A stretch of DNA of 64,000 bases from Nitrospira japonica (GCF_900169565.1 NZ_LT828648.1:2516501-2580500); one strand, 5' to 3'. Numbered from the stretch's first letter, positions 1-8,830 are shown. Numbers and translations are program-made. Notes: a model not told the origin generated them from the sequence alone.

Positions 1-2
1 CC

Positions 3-410
3 GCGGCGCAACCGGCCGCACCGGCGCCCTCCGAACCGTCCGGCGAATTTCGACGCGGTGCTCCGATGGTTGATGCCCGCGCCGCGCAGATCACACGGTT
101 GAAGTGCGAGGCGGAGATCGAGCAGATATGTCCCGAGGGAATGGACGGGGGCGGTTTCCGCTGCGTGGAGCGGCGCATGAAAGATCTGCCGCCGTCTTGC
201 CAGGGAATGGTTCGGGAGCGCTTCGTGAAATGGAAGGAAGATCGGAACCGTACCCTGGTTGCCTGTCGGGACGACGTGAGACGGCTGTGCGCGACGATGA
301 GGCCAGGAGACGGCCGTGTGATGCAGTGTCTACAGGATCATGCGCAAGACGTATCCGACGGCTGCTACCAAACGCTGCCCAAAGGCGTGTTGCTGTTCCG
401 CCAGCAGTAA
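3..410 (+). CDS. Cys-rich repeat protein, C-terminal part (5' end outside window)
   Basis: The reading frame is open to the window edge, so the first ATG at 66 is probably internal and the gene is 5'-truncated by the window. The visible part begins with an Ala/Pro-rich linker. Two copies of a Cys-containing repeat follow, each with spaced cysteines (CEAEIEQIC...C...C, then C...C...C...C). This spacing resembles the GLG1/Golgi-type Cys-rich repeat found in many bacterial secreted proteins. The function is unknown. The gene converges with the FHA gene, with only 12 bp between their stops. Confidence 0.6.
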   Translation, partial: AAQPAAPAPSEPSGEFRRGAPMVDARAAQITRLKCEAEIEQICPEGMDGGGFRCVERRMKDLPPSCQGMVRERFVKWKEDRNRTLVACRDDVRRLCATMRPGDGRVMQCLQDHAQDVSDGCYQTLPKGVLLFRQQ

Positions 411-422
411 TCGTGCTCGCAT

Positions 423-1127
423 CTATTTGCGGGAGCCGAGCCAGTAGAACGTCAGGCTGACGCCTGCAACCTGGATGTGGTCGCCGTTCCTGAGCTGTTG
501 CTGTCCCGTCACGTCCCGTCCGTTGACCAGCAGCGTCTTTCCTCCCTGGGCCAAGCTCACGAAATAGGCTCCTCCCCGTTGGATGATCTGAGCGGCGAAT
601 TTCGGTGCAAACCAGCCGGTCAGGCGGATCGCCGCGCCTTGCTGGGAGCCGATGGAACTCACGGGCTTGTTCAGGAGATATTCCGGCCGTTCCGTACTGC
701 CGTCGGTCACGACGACTTTGGCCGACAGGGATGCGGCCGGAATGCCCGACTCTCCGCCGCTGATCGCCATGGTCTCGTCAACGAAGGAGGACGGCGACGG
801 GGGTGCTGCGGCCGGCGCGGCCGGTTCCTGAAAAATGATCCGATGCTGGCCGATCGTGATCACATCGGAGTCACGCAGCTGGTGCCGATCCACACGCATG
901 CCGTTGACGGAGGACCCATTCGTGCTGTTGAGATCCTCGAGAAAGTAGACGGCCTGAACTTTCACAATGCGGGCATGGTGTCCCGATACGGTGTGATCGT
1001 CGATCGACAGGTCGTTCCCGGTTTTCCGGCCGATAGTGTAGACGTCGTGCATGATCTCGATCGTGCGGGAGCCTTGTCCGTGCAATTTCACGAGCAGTTT
1101 GGCCGGTGCGTCCGTCGTGTGAGCCAT
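423..1127 (-). CDS. Double FHA-domain protein
   Basis: The 234-residue protein has an N-terminal forkhead-associated domain at about residues 10-100, with the conserved GR, SxxH and N motifs (YTIGRKTGND, VSGHHARI, NSTNGSSVNG). A Pro/Ala linker follows, then a weaker second FHA-like domain at about 130-230. FHA domains bind phosphothreonine peptides. The gene lies 21 bp after a PP2C phosphatase, which is itself coupled to a Ser/Thr kinase, so it is likely a reader or substrate of that kinase. No signal peptide or membrane segment is seen. A good ribosome site (GGAGAAT) precedes the ATG. Confidence 0.85.
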   Translation of the reverse strand: MAHTTDAPAKLLVKLHGQGSRTIEIMHDVYTIGRKTGNDLSIDDHTVSGHHARIVKVQAVYFLEDLNSTNGSSVNGMRVDRHQLRDSDVITIGQHRIIFQEPAAPAAAPPSPSSFVDETMAISGGESGIPAASLSAKVVVTDGSTERPEYLLNKPVSSIGSQQGAAIRLTGWFAPKFAAQIIQRGGAYFVSLAQGGKTLLVNGRDVTGQQQLRNGDHIQVAGVSLTFYWLGSRK

Positions 1128-1148
1128 GGAAATTCTCCTCGTGCCGGA

Positions 1149-1979
1149 TTAGGAAGCCATGGGGAACCATCGTTGTGTCAAGCGGCGCCAGAACGGACTC
1201 GATGCCTCGTCGAAGAGACTCAACAGCAGCACGGTGGTGTTGTCGTCGCCCCCTGCGTCGTTGGCCATGGCGAGAAGCCGGTCGGCGGAGTCTTCCACGT
1301 CCGATGCCGCTTCGACGGCACGAAGGATATCGGGAGTCCGGACGCCACGGGTGAGACCGTCCGAGCAGAGGAGGAACCGGTCTCCGTGCCGAACCGGAAT
1401 CTCGCCGAGTTCGACGTCGACGACCCGCTCGACGCCGAGCGCTCGCGTGACGATGTTACGTTTGGAGGACCGCTCGGCCTCGCCTTCGGTCATCAAACCC
1501 CGCCTGACCTGTTCGGCGACCCAGGAGTGGTCCGCCGTCAAGGCGTCGATCTTGCCGTTACGGATCAGGTAGAGGCGGCTGTCACCGACGTGGGCGATGG
1601 AGAGGAGGTCGTTGGACAGATGGACCGCTACGATAGTCGTGCCCATGCCGGCATAGGACGGATTGGTCCAGGAAGCCTCGTGGATCGATTCGTTGGCGGC
1701 GCGGATCGCTCCAGCCAGTCGATGGGTATTGGGGGAAAGATTGGCGTCCGAACCCATCGACACGCGGTCGTCCTGTCGACCGGTCCGGAGATGAGCATGA
1801 ATGGTCTCAACGGCTAGGGCGCTGGCGACTTCCCCCGCATTGCCACCCCCCATGCCGTCACAGACGGCGTAGACTCCGATCGCCGGGTCGGCCAGAAAAC
1901 GGTCTTCGTTGTGCGTCCGCTTCAACCCCACGTCCGATCTGACACTATGGAGAGTTCTCATGGGCATGGGCTTCCCCAT
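1149..1979 (-). CDS. PP2C-type Ser/Thr protein phosphatase
   Basis: The 276-residue PPM/PP2C phosphatase has the family metal-binding motifs: RTHNEDR near the N-terminus, CDGMGGGNAGE, GDSRLYL, and DDNTTVLL near the end. The open frame runs much further upstream inside the kinase gene. I chose the ATG at 1979 because it overlaps the kinase stop codon as TGATG, a sign of translational coupling; ATGs at 1967 and 1961 are also possible. It should remove phosphate from proteins modified by the kinase encoded just upstream, and it resembles the Stp/PrpC phosphatases paired with bacterial PASTA-type kinases. Confidence 0.9.
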   Translation of the reverse strand: MGKPMPMRTLHSVRSDVGLKRTHNEDRFLADPAIGVYAVCDGMGGGNAGEVASALAVETIHAHLRTGRQDDRVSMGSDANLSPNTHRLAGAIRAANESIHEASWTNPSYAGMGTTIVAVHLSNDLLSIAHVGDSRLYLIRNGKIDALTADHSWVAEQVRRGLMTEGEAERSSKRNIVTRALGVERVVDVELGEIPVRHGDRFLLCSDGLTRGVRTPDILRAVEAASDVEDSADRLLAMANDAGGDDNTTVLLLSLFDEASSPFWRRLTQRWFPMAS

Positions 1980-3379
1980 CAAGCCGCGAGGCTCTGGAGG
2001 CAGGCCCGGAGGTCGCGTGCAAACTCTCCGGCGCGGCGATATCGCTGAGGGAGTTCCTTCTGCAGCGCCCTGTCGAGTACTTCCTGGAACATCGGGGGAA
2101 GGTCCTTTCGCAGTGCATTCAAGGGCGGGTGCGGCTGGTGGGCAATGGCAAAGAGCAGCGCCGACAGGTTGTCCGCGATGAAGGGAGGCCGGCCGGTCAG
2201 CAGTTCGAACAAGACCACTCCCAGCGAAAAAATATCGGACCGGCCGTCCACTTTCTTTCCCGCGATCTGTTCGGGCGACATATAGGTCGGCGTGCCCAGT
2301 ACGAGGTCGGTCTGGGTCTTGCTGCTCGAGGCCATCTTGGCGATGCCGAAGTCCATCACCTTCACGATCCGGTCCTTGGTCAGCATGACGTTGGCCGGCT
2401 TGACGTCCCGATGGACTACTCCCTGTTGGTGCGCATGGTCCAAGGCCTCCGCCACGGTGGTCAAGGCATGCACGACGTCCGCGACGGACATCAAGTTCGG
2501 CGGCCGCGACCATTGTTTGAGCGAGCTGCCTTCCAAGACTTCCATTGCGATGTATCCGAGTTCATCCTGTTCGCCTGCGTCGTAGATCGTGACGATATTG
2601 GGATGGGACAGCCGGCCGGCCGATTCCGCTTCGCGGAAAAATCGCGCCTTGACCTCCTGCAATTTTGTGCCGTCGTCGATCTGGTCCAAGCGCATGGTCT
2701 TGATCGCCACGAATCGTTGGATCGTCGGATCCTTGCCGAGATAGACGATGCCCATGGCGCCTCGTCCCAGCTCCTTTAGGACTTTGTACCGACCGAGCAT
2801 GGAGGGAGGCGTTCCCGTCAGTAGCATAGTAGCCGAACCGTCCTGCGGCTCCTCCTCTTGAACGCCGTCCAGGTTCGTCTCGCCCGATTCGTCGTCGGCC
2901 GAGGCGTGCTGACCGGGGCGTTTGACGTGCCGCGCGGGACAGAAGGCCTCCCGCAGTGAGCCGAGATGACTCAGCCATGCCACGGTGAGCCATAGTCCGG
3001 AGGCGATGATCCCGGAGGTATAAGCCCAGAGATAGCGGACGGATCCGAAGCGTTCGACGAGAGGTAACCCGACTCCGCGAAATGCCTTGTCTCCATAGAC
3101 GATGGCGGTCAACACCGCAAGCGGAATGACGATATGTCGGAGAAAACTCGAGCCCCGGCCGTTGTCGGGGATTTCCCGATAGGCGTTCAAGGCCAGAGAC
3201 AGGAGGAGCGCCAGCGCGACGACGTCGGCGCCAAGGCGAACGGCCGCGTTTCCACTCAAGGAGAGAGCGGGGATGGAAAAGGCATGAACCGAGGCCAAAC
3301 GGCCGAGAATCGGTCCGGCAAGGAGCGCCGCCAGAATTCCGAACATATGCGGAACGATCCAGTTCCAGGCCTTGGACAT
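1979..3379 (-). CDS. Membrane-anchored Ser/Thr protein kinase (Hanks type)
   Basis: The 466-residue protein has an unusual order: about four hydrophobic segments in the first 140 residues, then a linker, then the kinase domain at about 195-460. Kinase motifs are intact: glycine loop LGRGAMGIVY, catalytic Lys in VAIKTM, HRDVKPAN with the catalytic Asp, DFGIAK, and the activation-segment end GTPTYMSPEQ. Many bacterial kinases instead have the kinase domain first and a single C-terminal membrane helix. It is the first gene of a kinase-phosphatase-FHA operon. The signal it senses cannot be read from the sequence. Confidence 0.9.
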   Translation of the reverse strand: MSKAWNWIVPHMFGILAALLAGPILGRLASVHAFSIPALSLSGNAAVRLGADVVALALLLSLALNAYREIPDNGRGSSFLRHIVIPLAVLTAIVYGDKAFRGVGLPLVERFGSVRYLWAYTSGIIASGLWLTVAWLSHLGSLREAFCPARHVKRPGQHASADDESGETNLDGVQEEEPQDGSATMLLTGTPPSMLGRYKVLKELGRGAMGIVYLGKDPTIQRFVAIKTMRLDQIDDGTKLQEVKARFFREAESAGRLSHPNIVTIYDAGEQDELGYIAMEVLEGSSLKQWSRPPNLMSVADVVHALTTVAEALDHAHQQGVVHRDVKPANVMLTKDRIVKVMDFGIAKMASSSKTQTDLVLGTPTYMSPEQIAGKKVDGRSDIFSLGVVLFELLTGRPPFIADNLSALLFAIAHQPHPPLNALRKDLPPMFQEVLDRALQKELPQRYRRAGEFARDLRACLQSLAA

Positions 3380-3435
3380 CGGATACGGTCTCGTGGTGGT
3401 GAATCGGATTCAGTGTAGCGAAACGGGTCGGGGAG

Positions 3436-4281
3436 TCAACGAATTGCGGCTTCTTTCATCGCCGCCAGGAGGTCCGGTTTGACCTTCAAATCGCCGCGTC
3501 CCGTTCCGACTTCGATATCGGGTTTGGTGACGCCGTGAAAATCGCTTCCCCCGGTGACAAGAAGGTTGAACTGGCGGCTGAGATTCAGGTAGGCGGTCGT
3601 CTGCGCTTTCGTATGGGTGCTGTAGTGGACCTCGATGCCGGCAAGGCCCTGGTCCTTCAGGGTCGCAACGCAGGAGGCCAGCTCGGAGCCGGCTGTTCTA
3701 ACCCAGGTGGGATGAGCCAGGACCGCCAAGCCCTTGGCTTCGCGGATCCAGCTGATCGCCTCTGCCGGGTGCGGGAGTTCCCGGGCCACGTACGCCGGCC
3801 GGCCTTCCGCCAGATACCGGTCGAACGCTTCTTTCGCCGAAGTCACGTACCCTTTGCTCATGAGGAGTTGAGCGATGTGCGGTCTGCCGACGGCATCGGT
3901 GCCGGCGAGGGCTTGGACTTCTTCGTACGTCACGTCCAGTCCTGCGGCCCGTAAGCGCTCCACGATGAGGGGATTGCGGCGATGGCGGCTCGCGCGCAAC
4001 GATGCCAGCCGGTCGTTGAAAAGCGGGTTCTGCCAATCGATGTAGTAGCCCAGAATGTGCAGTTCGCTCTTGCCGTCGAACGAGCTGATCTCGACTCCCG
4101 GGACGACCTCGATGCCGAGCTGCTCGCCGGTGGTCATCGCCTCGGGGAGCCCTGAGGTTATATCGTGATCCGTGATGGCCAAGGCGGTTACGGAGGCGGC
4201 CTTCGCCCGCGTGAGGACTTCGGAAGGGCGGTAGCTTCCGTCCGAGTGGGTGGTATGCAGGTGCAGATCGATGCGACTCAT
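3436..4281 (-). CDS. PHP-domain phosphoesterase (TrpH/YciV family)
   Basis: The 281-residue protein starts with the PHP metal motif DLHLHTTHSDG and continues with ITDHD, GVEIS, LAHPTW and GSDFHG, the usual metal-binding histidines and aspartates of the polymerase-and-histidinol-phosphatase fold. The family includes 3',5'-nucleotide bisphosphate phosphatase / 5'-3' exoribonuclease RNase AM. The ATG at 4281 is chosen because it overlaps the upstream stop as ATGA and because the PHP motif begins right after it. The longer open frame upstream lies inside the FolB-methyltransferase gene. Confidence 0.85.
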   Translation of the reverse strand: MSRIDLHLHTTHSDGSYRPSEVLTRAKAASVTALAITDHDITSGLPEAMTTGEQLGIEVVPGVEISSFDGKSELHILGYYIDWQNPLFNDRLASLRASRHRRNPLIVERLRAAGLDVTYEEVQALAGTDAVGRPHIAQLLMSKGYVTSAKEAFDRYLAEGRPAYVARELPHPAEAISWIREAKGLAVLAHPTWVRTAGSELASCVATLKDQGLAGIEVHYSTHTKAQTTAYLNLSRQFNLLVTGGSDFHGVTKPDIEVGTGRGDLKVKPDLLAAMKEAAIR

Positions 4282-5228
4282 GCCGGCTCCCTGTCCGGCT
4301 CGGGGAGGGCCGCTTTGCGCGCCAGCAGTTGCGCGGTGAAAACCGTGTCCACTCCGGAATTCGTCGCATGCTCCCCCTCGTCGTACGAGAGGACCTGCAG
4401 AGCGGAGGTCAGCCGGAGCAGTTCGTTGTGTGCGAGGCAAAATTCCCAGCGGCGCGGATGGCGATGGCGCCGGTAGTTGTCGATGGTGAAGGTTTCATAG
4501 AGCAGGACGCCGTTGGGCTTGAGGGCATCGACGAGCCAGGAAAAGAGAGGCCGATGCAGATAAAAGCAGACGACGATCGCATCGTAGCGGTTTGCAGGAA
4601 ATTCCGGCCGATCGTCGGTCGCACGTTCCAGATCGACGGTCTGCACGGTGAGATTCGGCAGATTCCGTTGCTTGGCGGTCGATGCCAGATCGAACACGGC
4701 CTCGGCGTCCCGATCGATCGCCTCGACGTCGAATCCCAGGTTCGCCAGGTAGAGGGCATGGCGGCCCTTTCCGCACGCCACATCCAAGACGCGGCCCTTC
4801 GGCACACGATGGATGTTCTGCAGCAGAAAACGGGAAGGAGTCAGGGGCTGCGAGCCAATCAGGTAGGCCGGTCGTATCCGATCAATTCTCAGGCCGACCG
4901 ATGCGGTGGTTTGCGCGACCGGGGGCGCCAGCTTTCTCAGCCAGAGCCTGACCCGTTCGATCGGAAATTCTTCAAACAGCACGGCCAAAATGCGTTCCGC
5001 CAGCCGCTCCAGCAGCGCGCAATCCTCCGTGTGGCCGAGTGCCTCTACTCGCTCCAGCACCTTGGCATAGTCGACCGTATCGGCCAGCTTCTCCGAAGCG
5101 GCGGCCGAGCTCATATCGCAATCCAGCTCCAGGTCCAGGGCCAGCGGTTGGGGCCTGTGACGCTCCTCGCGTGTGACGCCGCAGCGTCCTTGGAATTCCA
5201 ACCGTTCGATGACGATCTTGCCGACCAT
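4278..5228 (-). CDS. Dihydroneopterin aldolase (FolB) fused to a class I SAM methyltransferase
   Basis: Residues 1 to about 118 match dihydroneopterin aldolase/epimerase of folate synthesis: GRCGVTREERHRPQPL, DTVDYAKV, LLERLAERI, and the Lys-containing end LRKLAPPVAQTTASVGLRI. Residues about 130-310 form a Rossmann-type methyltransferase with motif I LDVACGKGRHALYLA, the acidic motif II EAIDRD and a later LKPNGVLLYETF, like TehB/UbiE-type enzymes. No stop or linker separates the two. The start is taken at the second Met (5228); an ATG at 5237 is also possible. The downstream PHP gene is translationally coupled (ATGA). What the methyltransferase acts on is unknown. Confidence 0.85.
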   Translation of the reverse strand: MVGKIVIERLEFQGRCGVTREERHRPQPLALDLELDCDMSSAAASEKLADTVDYAKVLERVEALGHTEDCALLERLAERILAVLFEEFPIERVRLWLRKLAPPVAQTTASVGLRIDRIRPAYLIGSQPLTPSRFLLQNIHRVPKGRVLDVACGKGRHALYLANLGFDVEAIDRDAEAVFDLASTAKQRNLPNLTVQTVDLERATDDRPEFPANRYDAIVVCFYLHRPLFSWLVDALKPNGVLLYETFTIDNYRRHRHPRRWEFCLAHNELLRLTSALQVLSYDEGEHATNSGVDTVFTAQLLARKAALPEPDREPA

Positions 5229-5277
5229 GCATGTCATTGTCCTGGATTAGATTTCGGAGTGTCAACCGGTGCATCTC

Positions 5278-5307
5278 TTGACTCCCTTTTTGACAGGCTC
5301 TTATAAT
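5278..5307 (+). promoter_or_regulatory. Sigma-70-type promoter for the moa operon
   Basis: A -35 box TTGACT and a perfect -10 box TATAAT are separated by 18 bp, 42 bp upstream of the moaC start. It lies in the divergent gap between the FolB fusion gene and moaC. This is a motif match only. Confidence 0.6.
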
Positions 5308-5349
5308 GACCGACTGGCGCGATCGTAACCGGCTGATTCCACGAGGAAA

Positions 5350-5871
5350 ATGGCTGAGTTAACACATTTCAACGAAGCAGGCCGCGCGCGAATGGTCGAT
5401 GTGAGCGCCAAGGCTCAGACCGAACGTCTTGCCACGGCTCAAGCCAAAGTCTTTCTCCGACCGGAAACTCTTGAAAAAATTCAACAAGGCAAGATCGCCA
5501 AGGGCGATGTTCTCGCAGTCGCCCAAATAGCCGGGGTGATGGGGGCCAAGAAGACCCCGGACCTCATTCCGATGTGCCATCCGATTTTCCTCTCCAGTGT
5601 GGACATATCCTTTGCGGAAGACGCGCGGCCCAATCGGGACGGTCGATGTTCGATCACCGTGACCGCGACGGCCAAGACCACCGGCCAGACCGGGGTGGAA
5701 ATGGAAGCGATGACGGCGGTATCGGTGGCGGCGTTGACGATCTATGACATGTGCAAGGCGATCGATCGGGACATGAGCTTCAGTGACATGTGCCTCCTCA
5801 CGAAATCGGGCGGCAAGTCCGGATCGTACAAGCGCGACGGGACGGACTCGGTCGGCACAGAGGACACATGA
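5350..5871 (+). CDS. moaC: Cyclic pyranopterin monophosphate synthase
   Basis: The 173-residue protein matches MoaC, which converts the cyclised GTP product of MoaA into cyclic pyranopterin monophosphate (cPMP), the first stable molybdenum cofactor intermediate. Family signatures are present: FNEAGRARMVDVSAK, LIPMCHPI, TGVEMEAMTAVSVAALTIYDMCKAID and the terminal KSGGKSG. The downstream moaD-moaE fusion starts inside the stop codon (ATGA overlap), so the two are translationally coupled. A strong sigma-70-like promoter lies just upstream. Confidence 0.97.
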   Translation: MAELTHFNEAGRARMVDVSAKAQTERLATAQAKVFLRPETLEKIQQGKIAKGDVLAVAQIAGVMGAKKTPDLIPMCHPIFLSSVDISFAEDARPNRDGRCSITVTATAKTTGQTGVEMEAMTAVSVAALTIYDMCKAIDRDMSFSDMCLLTKSGGKSGSYKRDGTDSVGTEDT

Positions 5872-6563
5872 TTACGGTCAAACTGTTCGGCATGACGAAA
5901 TCGCTGGCGGGCAATCAGTCTTCCCTGTCGCTGGAATTGCCGGCCGGGCGGAGCGTGAAGGACTTGGTCGAGCTGGTCAATAAGGGCTATCCGATGATCG
6001 GGGAATTGATCCAGAAGAAAAAGGTGCTCGTGTCCGTGAATCAGGAGATCGCCCACGAACACACCGCGATCGGCGACGGAGACGAGATTGCCCTGCTGCC
6101 GCCGTTTGCCGGAGGGGCGACGGAATCGCGCGTGGATGAGGCTCAATTCGTCCGCGTTCAGCGCGAGGATTTCTCTATCGACGCGGAGATCAACCGTGTC
6201 CGGAGCCGCTCGACGCGCATCGGAGGCATTGCCCTGTTCCTCGGCACGGCCCGCGATCGCTCCAAGGGACGGGACGTCGACGGCATCACGTTCGAACATT
6301 ACGAAGGCATGGCGCAAAAGAAGCTGCGGGAGATCCGCGAACGTGCCATGGCCGACTTCGACATTCTTGAGCTGCTGATTGTGCACCGCTACGGCCCGAT
6401 CACGATCGGCGAGAACATCGTGCTGATCATTGCGGGAGCGGAACACCGGGCCGACGCATTTCGCGCCTGCAAGTGGGCGATCGATGAACTCAAGCAGATC
6501 ACGCCGATCTGGAAACTGGAACATACGCCGAGCGGCGAAGTGTGGGTGGAGGAACACCCGTGA
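5868..6563 (+). CDS. Fused molybdopterin synthase, MoaD-MoaE (MoaX type)
   Basis: The 231-residue protein joins both molybdopterin synthase subunits. Residues 1-83 are the ubiquitin-like sulfur carrier MoaD and end in the usual PFAGG, where Gly82-Gly83 would be the thiocarboxylated C-terminus. Residues about 95-231 are MoaE, with the conserved RYGPITIGE and the Lys-containing ITPIWKLEH. In normal MoaD the double glycine must be the free C-terminus, so the fusion should need cutting after it, as known for fused MoaX of Mycobacterium tuberculosis. The start at 5868 overlaps the moaC stop; a longer frame from 5790 lies inside moaC. Confidence 0.95.
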   Translation: MITVKLFGMTKSLAGNQSSLSLELPAGRSVKDLVELVNKGYPMIGELIQKKKVLVSVNQEIAHEHTAIGDGDEIALLPPFAGGATESRVDEAQFVRVQREDFSIDAEINRVRSRSTRIGGIALFLGTARDRSKGRDVDGITFEHYEGMAQKKLREIRERAMADFDILELLIVHRYGPITIGENIVLIIAGAEHRADAFRACKWAIDELKQITPIWKLEHTPSGEVWVEEHP

Positions 6564-6683
6564 CGGGGTGTGCGCCCATTCCGCACGGACGCCGCCGCGG
6601 CCGGCGTGATGTCTCGGTGGTTCAGGTTTCAGTCATGTTCGTTTCCTTTCAGTCATGTAACGATAGAGGGTAACGCGACTGCG

Positions 6684-7751
6684 ATGGAATCGGAAACGAT
6701 GCAGCCAGATCCCCATCCGGCAATTGTCGACACATTCGGCCGGCCGTTGCGCAACCTGCGGTTGTCGGTGACCGATCGCTGCAATCTCCGTTGCGCCTAC
6801 TGTATGCCGGAAGAGGAGTACGTGTGGCTGCCGCGGGAGAATCTCCTTTCGTTCGAAGAAATGGCCGTGCTGACGGCGTTGTTCACGGACGTGGGCGTGA
6901 ACAAGGTCCGGTTGACCGGAGGGGAGCCGCTGCTCCGGCGGGATCTGCCGCGGTTGATCCGGCTGTTGCTTCAGAATCGCCGGATCGGCGAGATCGCATT
7001 GACGACGAACGGCATTCTCTTGGCGGATCAGATCCAGTCGTTGTACGAAGCGGGATTGCACCGCATCACCATCAGTCTGGATACCTTGCGGCCGGAGAGA
7101 TTCCGTCAATTGACCCGTCGCGACGAACATGCCCGGGTGCTGGAAGGCATCGAGTCCGTCGGGCCGGCCGGCTTCGCGGGGCTGAAGCTCGACACTGTCG
7201 TCATTCGTGGTTTCAATGACGATGAGTTGGTCCCCCTCATCGAATTCGGACGTCATTACCGGGCGGAGGTACGATTCATCGAGTACATGGACGTGGGCGG
7301 CGCGAACGAGTGGTCGCCTGCCAAGGTCTTGTCCCGCGACGCCATCCTGGCGGCGCTCGGGAAACACTACGGCGTTGTTGAACCGATCGCAGAGCGGGGT
7401 TCCGCTCCGGCCCAGCGGTTCCGCCTTCCTGATGGCACGACGTTCGGCGTCATTCCTTCGACGACCACCCCGTTTTGTTCGTCCTGCGACCGCAGCAGAG
7501 TGACCGCGGACGGGATGTGGTATCGCTGTCTCTATGCCACCGCGGGGACCGATTTGCGCAAGCCGCTCCGAGACGGTCTTTCGGGGGAGGACATGCGCGC
7601 GCTCATCCGCGCCGGATGGGAGTTGAGAAAGGACCGTGGCGCGGAAGAACGAAAGGCCCTCGAACGGGTTGGTCTGCGCGAGGGCGGTTTGATCGGGATC
7701 GAGCAACTGCGCGCGGATCCTCATTTGGAGATGCATGCCCGCGGAGGCTGA
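6684..7751 (+). CDS. moaA: GTP 3',8-cyclase (radical SAM)
   Basis: The roughly 355-residue protein has the radical SAM cluster motif DRCNLRCAYC (CX3CX2C) near residue 30, the SAM-binding TGGEPLLR, and the C-terminal second iron-sulfur cluster cysteines in CSSCDRSR...CLYA. It ends in the catalytic double glycine (HARGG). MoaA performs the first step of molybdenum cofactor synthesis from GTP. The ATG at 6684 is chosen; 6699 is also possible, and upstream codons to 6570 look non-coding. It lies 120 bp after the moaD-moaE fusion, probably in the same transcript. Confidence 0.96.
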   Translation: MESETMQPDPHPAIVDTFGRPLRNLRLSVTDRCNLRCAYCMPEEEYVWLPRENLLSFEEMAVLTALFTDVGVNKVRLTGGEPLLRRDLPRLIRLLLQNRRIGEIALTTNGILLADQIQSLYEAGLHRITISLDTLRPERFRQLTRRDEHARVLEGIESVGPAGFAGLKLDTVVIRGFNDDELVPLIEFGRHYRAEVRFIEYMDVGGANEWSPAKVLSRDAILAALGKHYGVVEPIAERGSAPAQRFRLPDGTTFGVIPSTTTPFCSSCDRSRVTADGMWYRCLYATAGTDLRKPLRDGLSGEDMRALIRAGWELRKDRGAEERKALERVGLREGGLIGIEQLRADPHLEMHARGG

Positions 7752-7767
7752 GCACGGTCGGCCGTGC
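7752..7767 (+). terminator. Stem-loop directly after moaA
   Basis: GCACGG and CCGTGC form a 6-bp perfect stem with a four-base loop, starting at the base after the moaA stop codon. No run of T follows, so it is at best a weak or Rho-assisted terminator or an mRNA-stabilising hairpin. Confidence 0.3.
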
Positions 7768-7916
7768 AAACGGTCGCTCCCTCCGTCCGCTTCTCGGTCC
7801 ACGACACGGCGGATTTGCATCAGGCTCCCGCCCGTCCTCGGCTGTCCGGGACGAACGGGGTCCGGGATCCGGCCCGTCCACGTCCCGCACCTGCCCCTCG
7901 CTGATTCCTGTGCGTC

Positions 7917-8624
7917 ATGATGGATCCGTCGTATCTCACGATTCTCGGTTTCGGCTTCGTCCTCGGATTGCGGCATGCCCTCGATGCCGACCACATTGCC
8001 GCGGTTTCGACCGTGCTTGCGACCAGACCCTCGTGGCGGGCATCCGGTCTCATCGGATTCAGTTGGGGGCTTGGACATACGCTGGTGCTGCTCTTGGTGG
8101 GCACGGTCGCGCTGGCGCTCCAGATCAGTATTCCGGAGTCGGTCGCGAACGCGGCCGAGTTCGCAGTCGGGCTCATGTTGATCGCCCTGGGCGGCGTTCT
8201 GGCCCTTCGCGTCTTCCGCGAACGCTGGCATTCACACAGCCATGATCATGAAGGGCGACGGCACGACCATGTGCACAGCCATGCCGCGACCTCCGGCCAC
8301 GGACACGCGCATTGGTGGAGTGACTCCGTCAAGCCGTTGTGCATCGGCATGGCGCACGGGCTGGCCGGCTCCGCGGCCATTCTGATCGTCGTCGTGACCG
8401 CGTCCCGCACGTTTCTGGAAGGGCTCGCCTACATCGCGCTGTTCGGCCTGGGTTCGATCATCGGCATGATGCTGATCGGATTGGTGCTGAGTCTTCCGGT
8501 GATCTGGTCTTTGTCCTTCGGGCGGCATGCGCTCCTCGTGGTGCAAGGAGTCGCGGGCCTCGGCAGCATCGGCTTGGGCCTGTCCATGCTCGTCCGTATC
8601 GCTACGGGGGAGCATCTGTTCTAG
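7917..8624 (+). CDS. Nickel/cobalt-type membrane transporter (UreH/NiCoT-like)
   Basis: The 235-residue membrane protein has about six hydrophobic segments. The first helix carries the metal-transport signature RHALDADH (HX4DH) and the second has SWGLGHT, as in NiCoT permeases and the UreH/HupE-like family. A His-rich loop at about residues 104-132 ([14 protein letters not shown] and more) probably binds metal. It is likely a Ni2+ or Co2+ importer or exporter; direction and metal cannot be told. It sits between moaA and accD with no clear partner, and no urease or hydrogenase genes are in the window. Confidence 0.8.
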   Translation: MMDPSYLTILGFGFVLGLRHALDADHIAAVSTVLATRPSWRASGLIGFSWGLGHTLVLLLVGTVALALQISIPESVANAAEFAVGLMLIALGGVLALRVFRERWHSHSHDHEGRRHDHVHSHAATSGHGHAHWWSDSVKPLCIGMAHGLAGSAAILIVVVTASRTFLEGLAYIALFGLGSIIGMMLIGLVLSLPVIWSLSFGRHALLVVQGVAGLGSIGLGLSMLVRIATGEHLF

Positions 8625-8830
8625 CCGGACCGTCGCGACCCGAGACGCTGTTCCCGTGCGTCATGCGACGAGGACCGATTCCATTGCGGATCGTCGCGCC
8701 TCGTCGAGGGGGGAAACTGCGTGCGTCATCGGGCCGGCTATGGTATTCTCCGCTCCCATCGGCCGGTGCAGTAGCCGGCAGGGCGCCGGGAGGATCCGAT
8801 TCCGTCGGGTGCCGCAGGAGACAGACGCGC

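Noticed and set aside
477-1817. Long plus-strand open frame opposite the FHA and PP2C genes
   Set aside because: It is antisense to two clear family genes and its protein has no recognisable motifs; it arises from GC-rich codon bias.
6564-6683. Possible molybdenum cofactor riboswitch before moaA
   Set aside because: I could not fit the known Moco RNA helices; a covariance-model search would be needed.
6633-8231. 532-codon minus-strand frame over moaA and the transporter
   Set aside because: Antisense to moaA and the Ni/Co-type transporter, which have full motifs.
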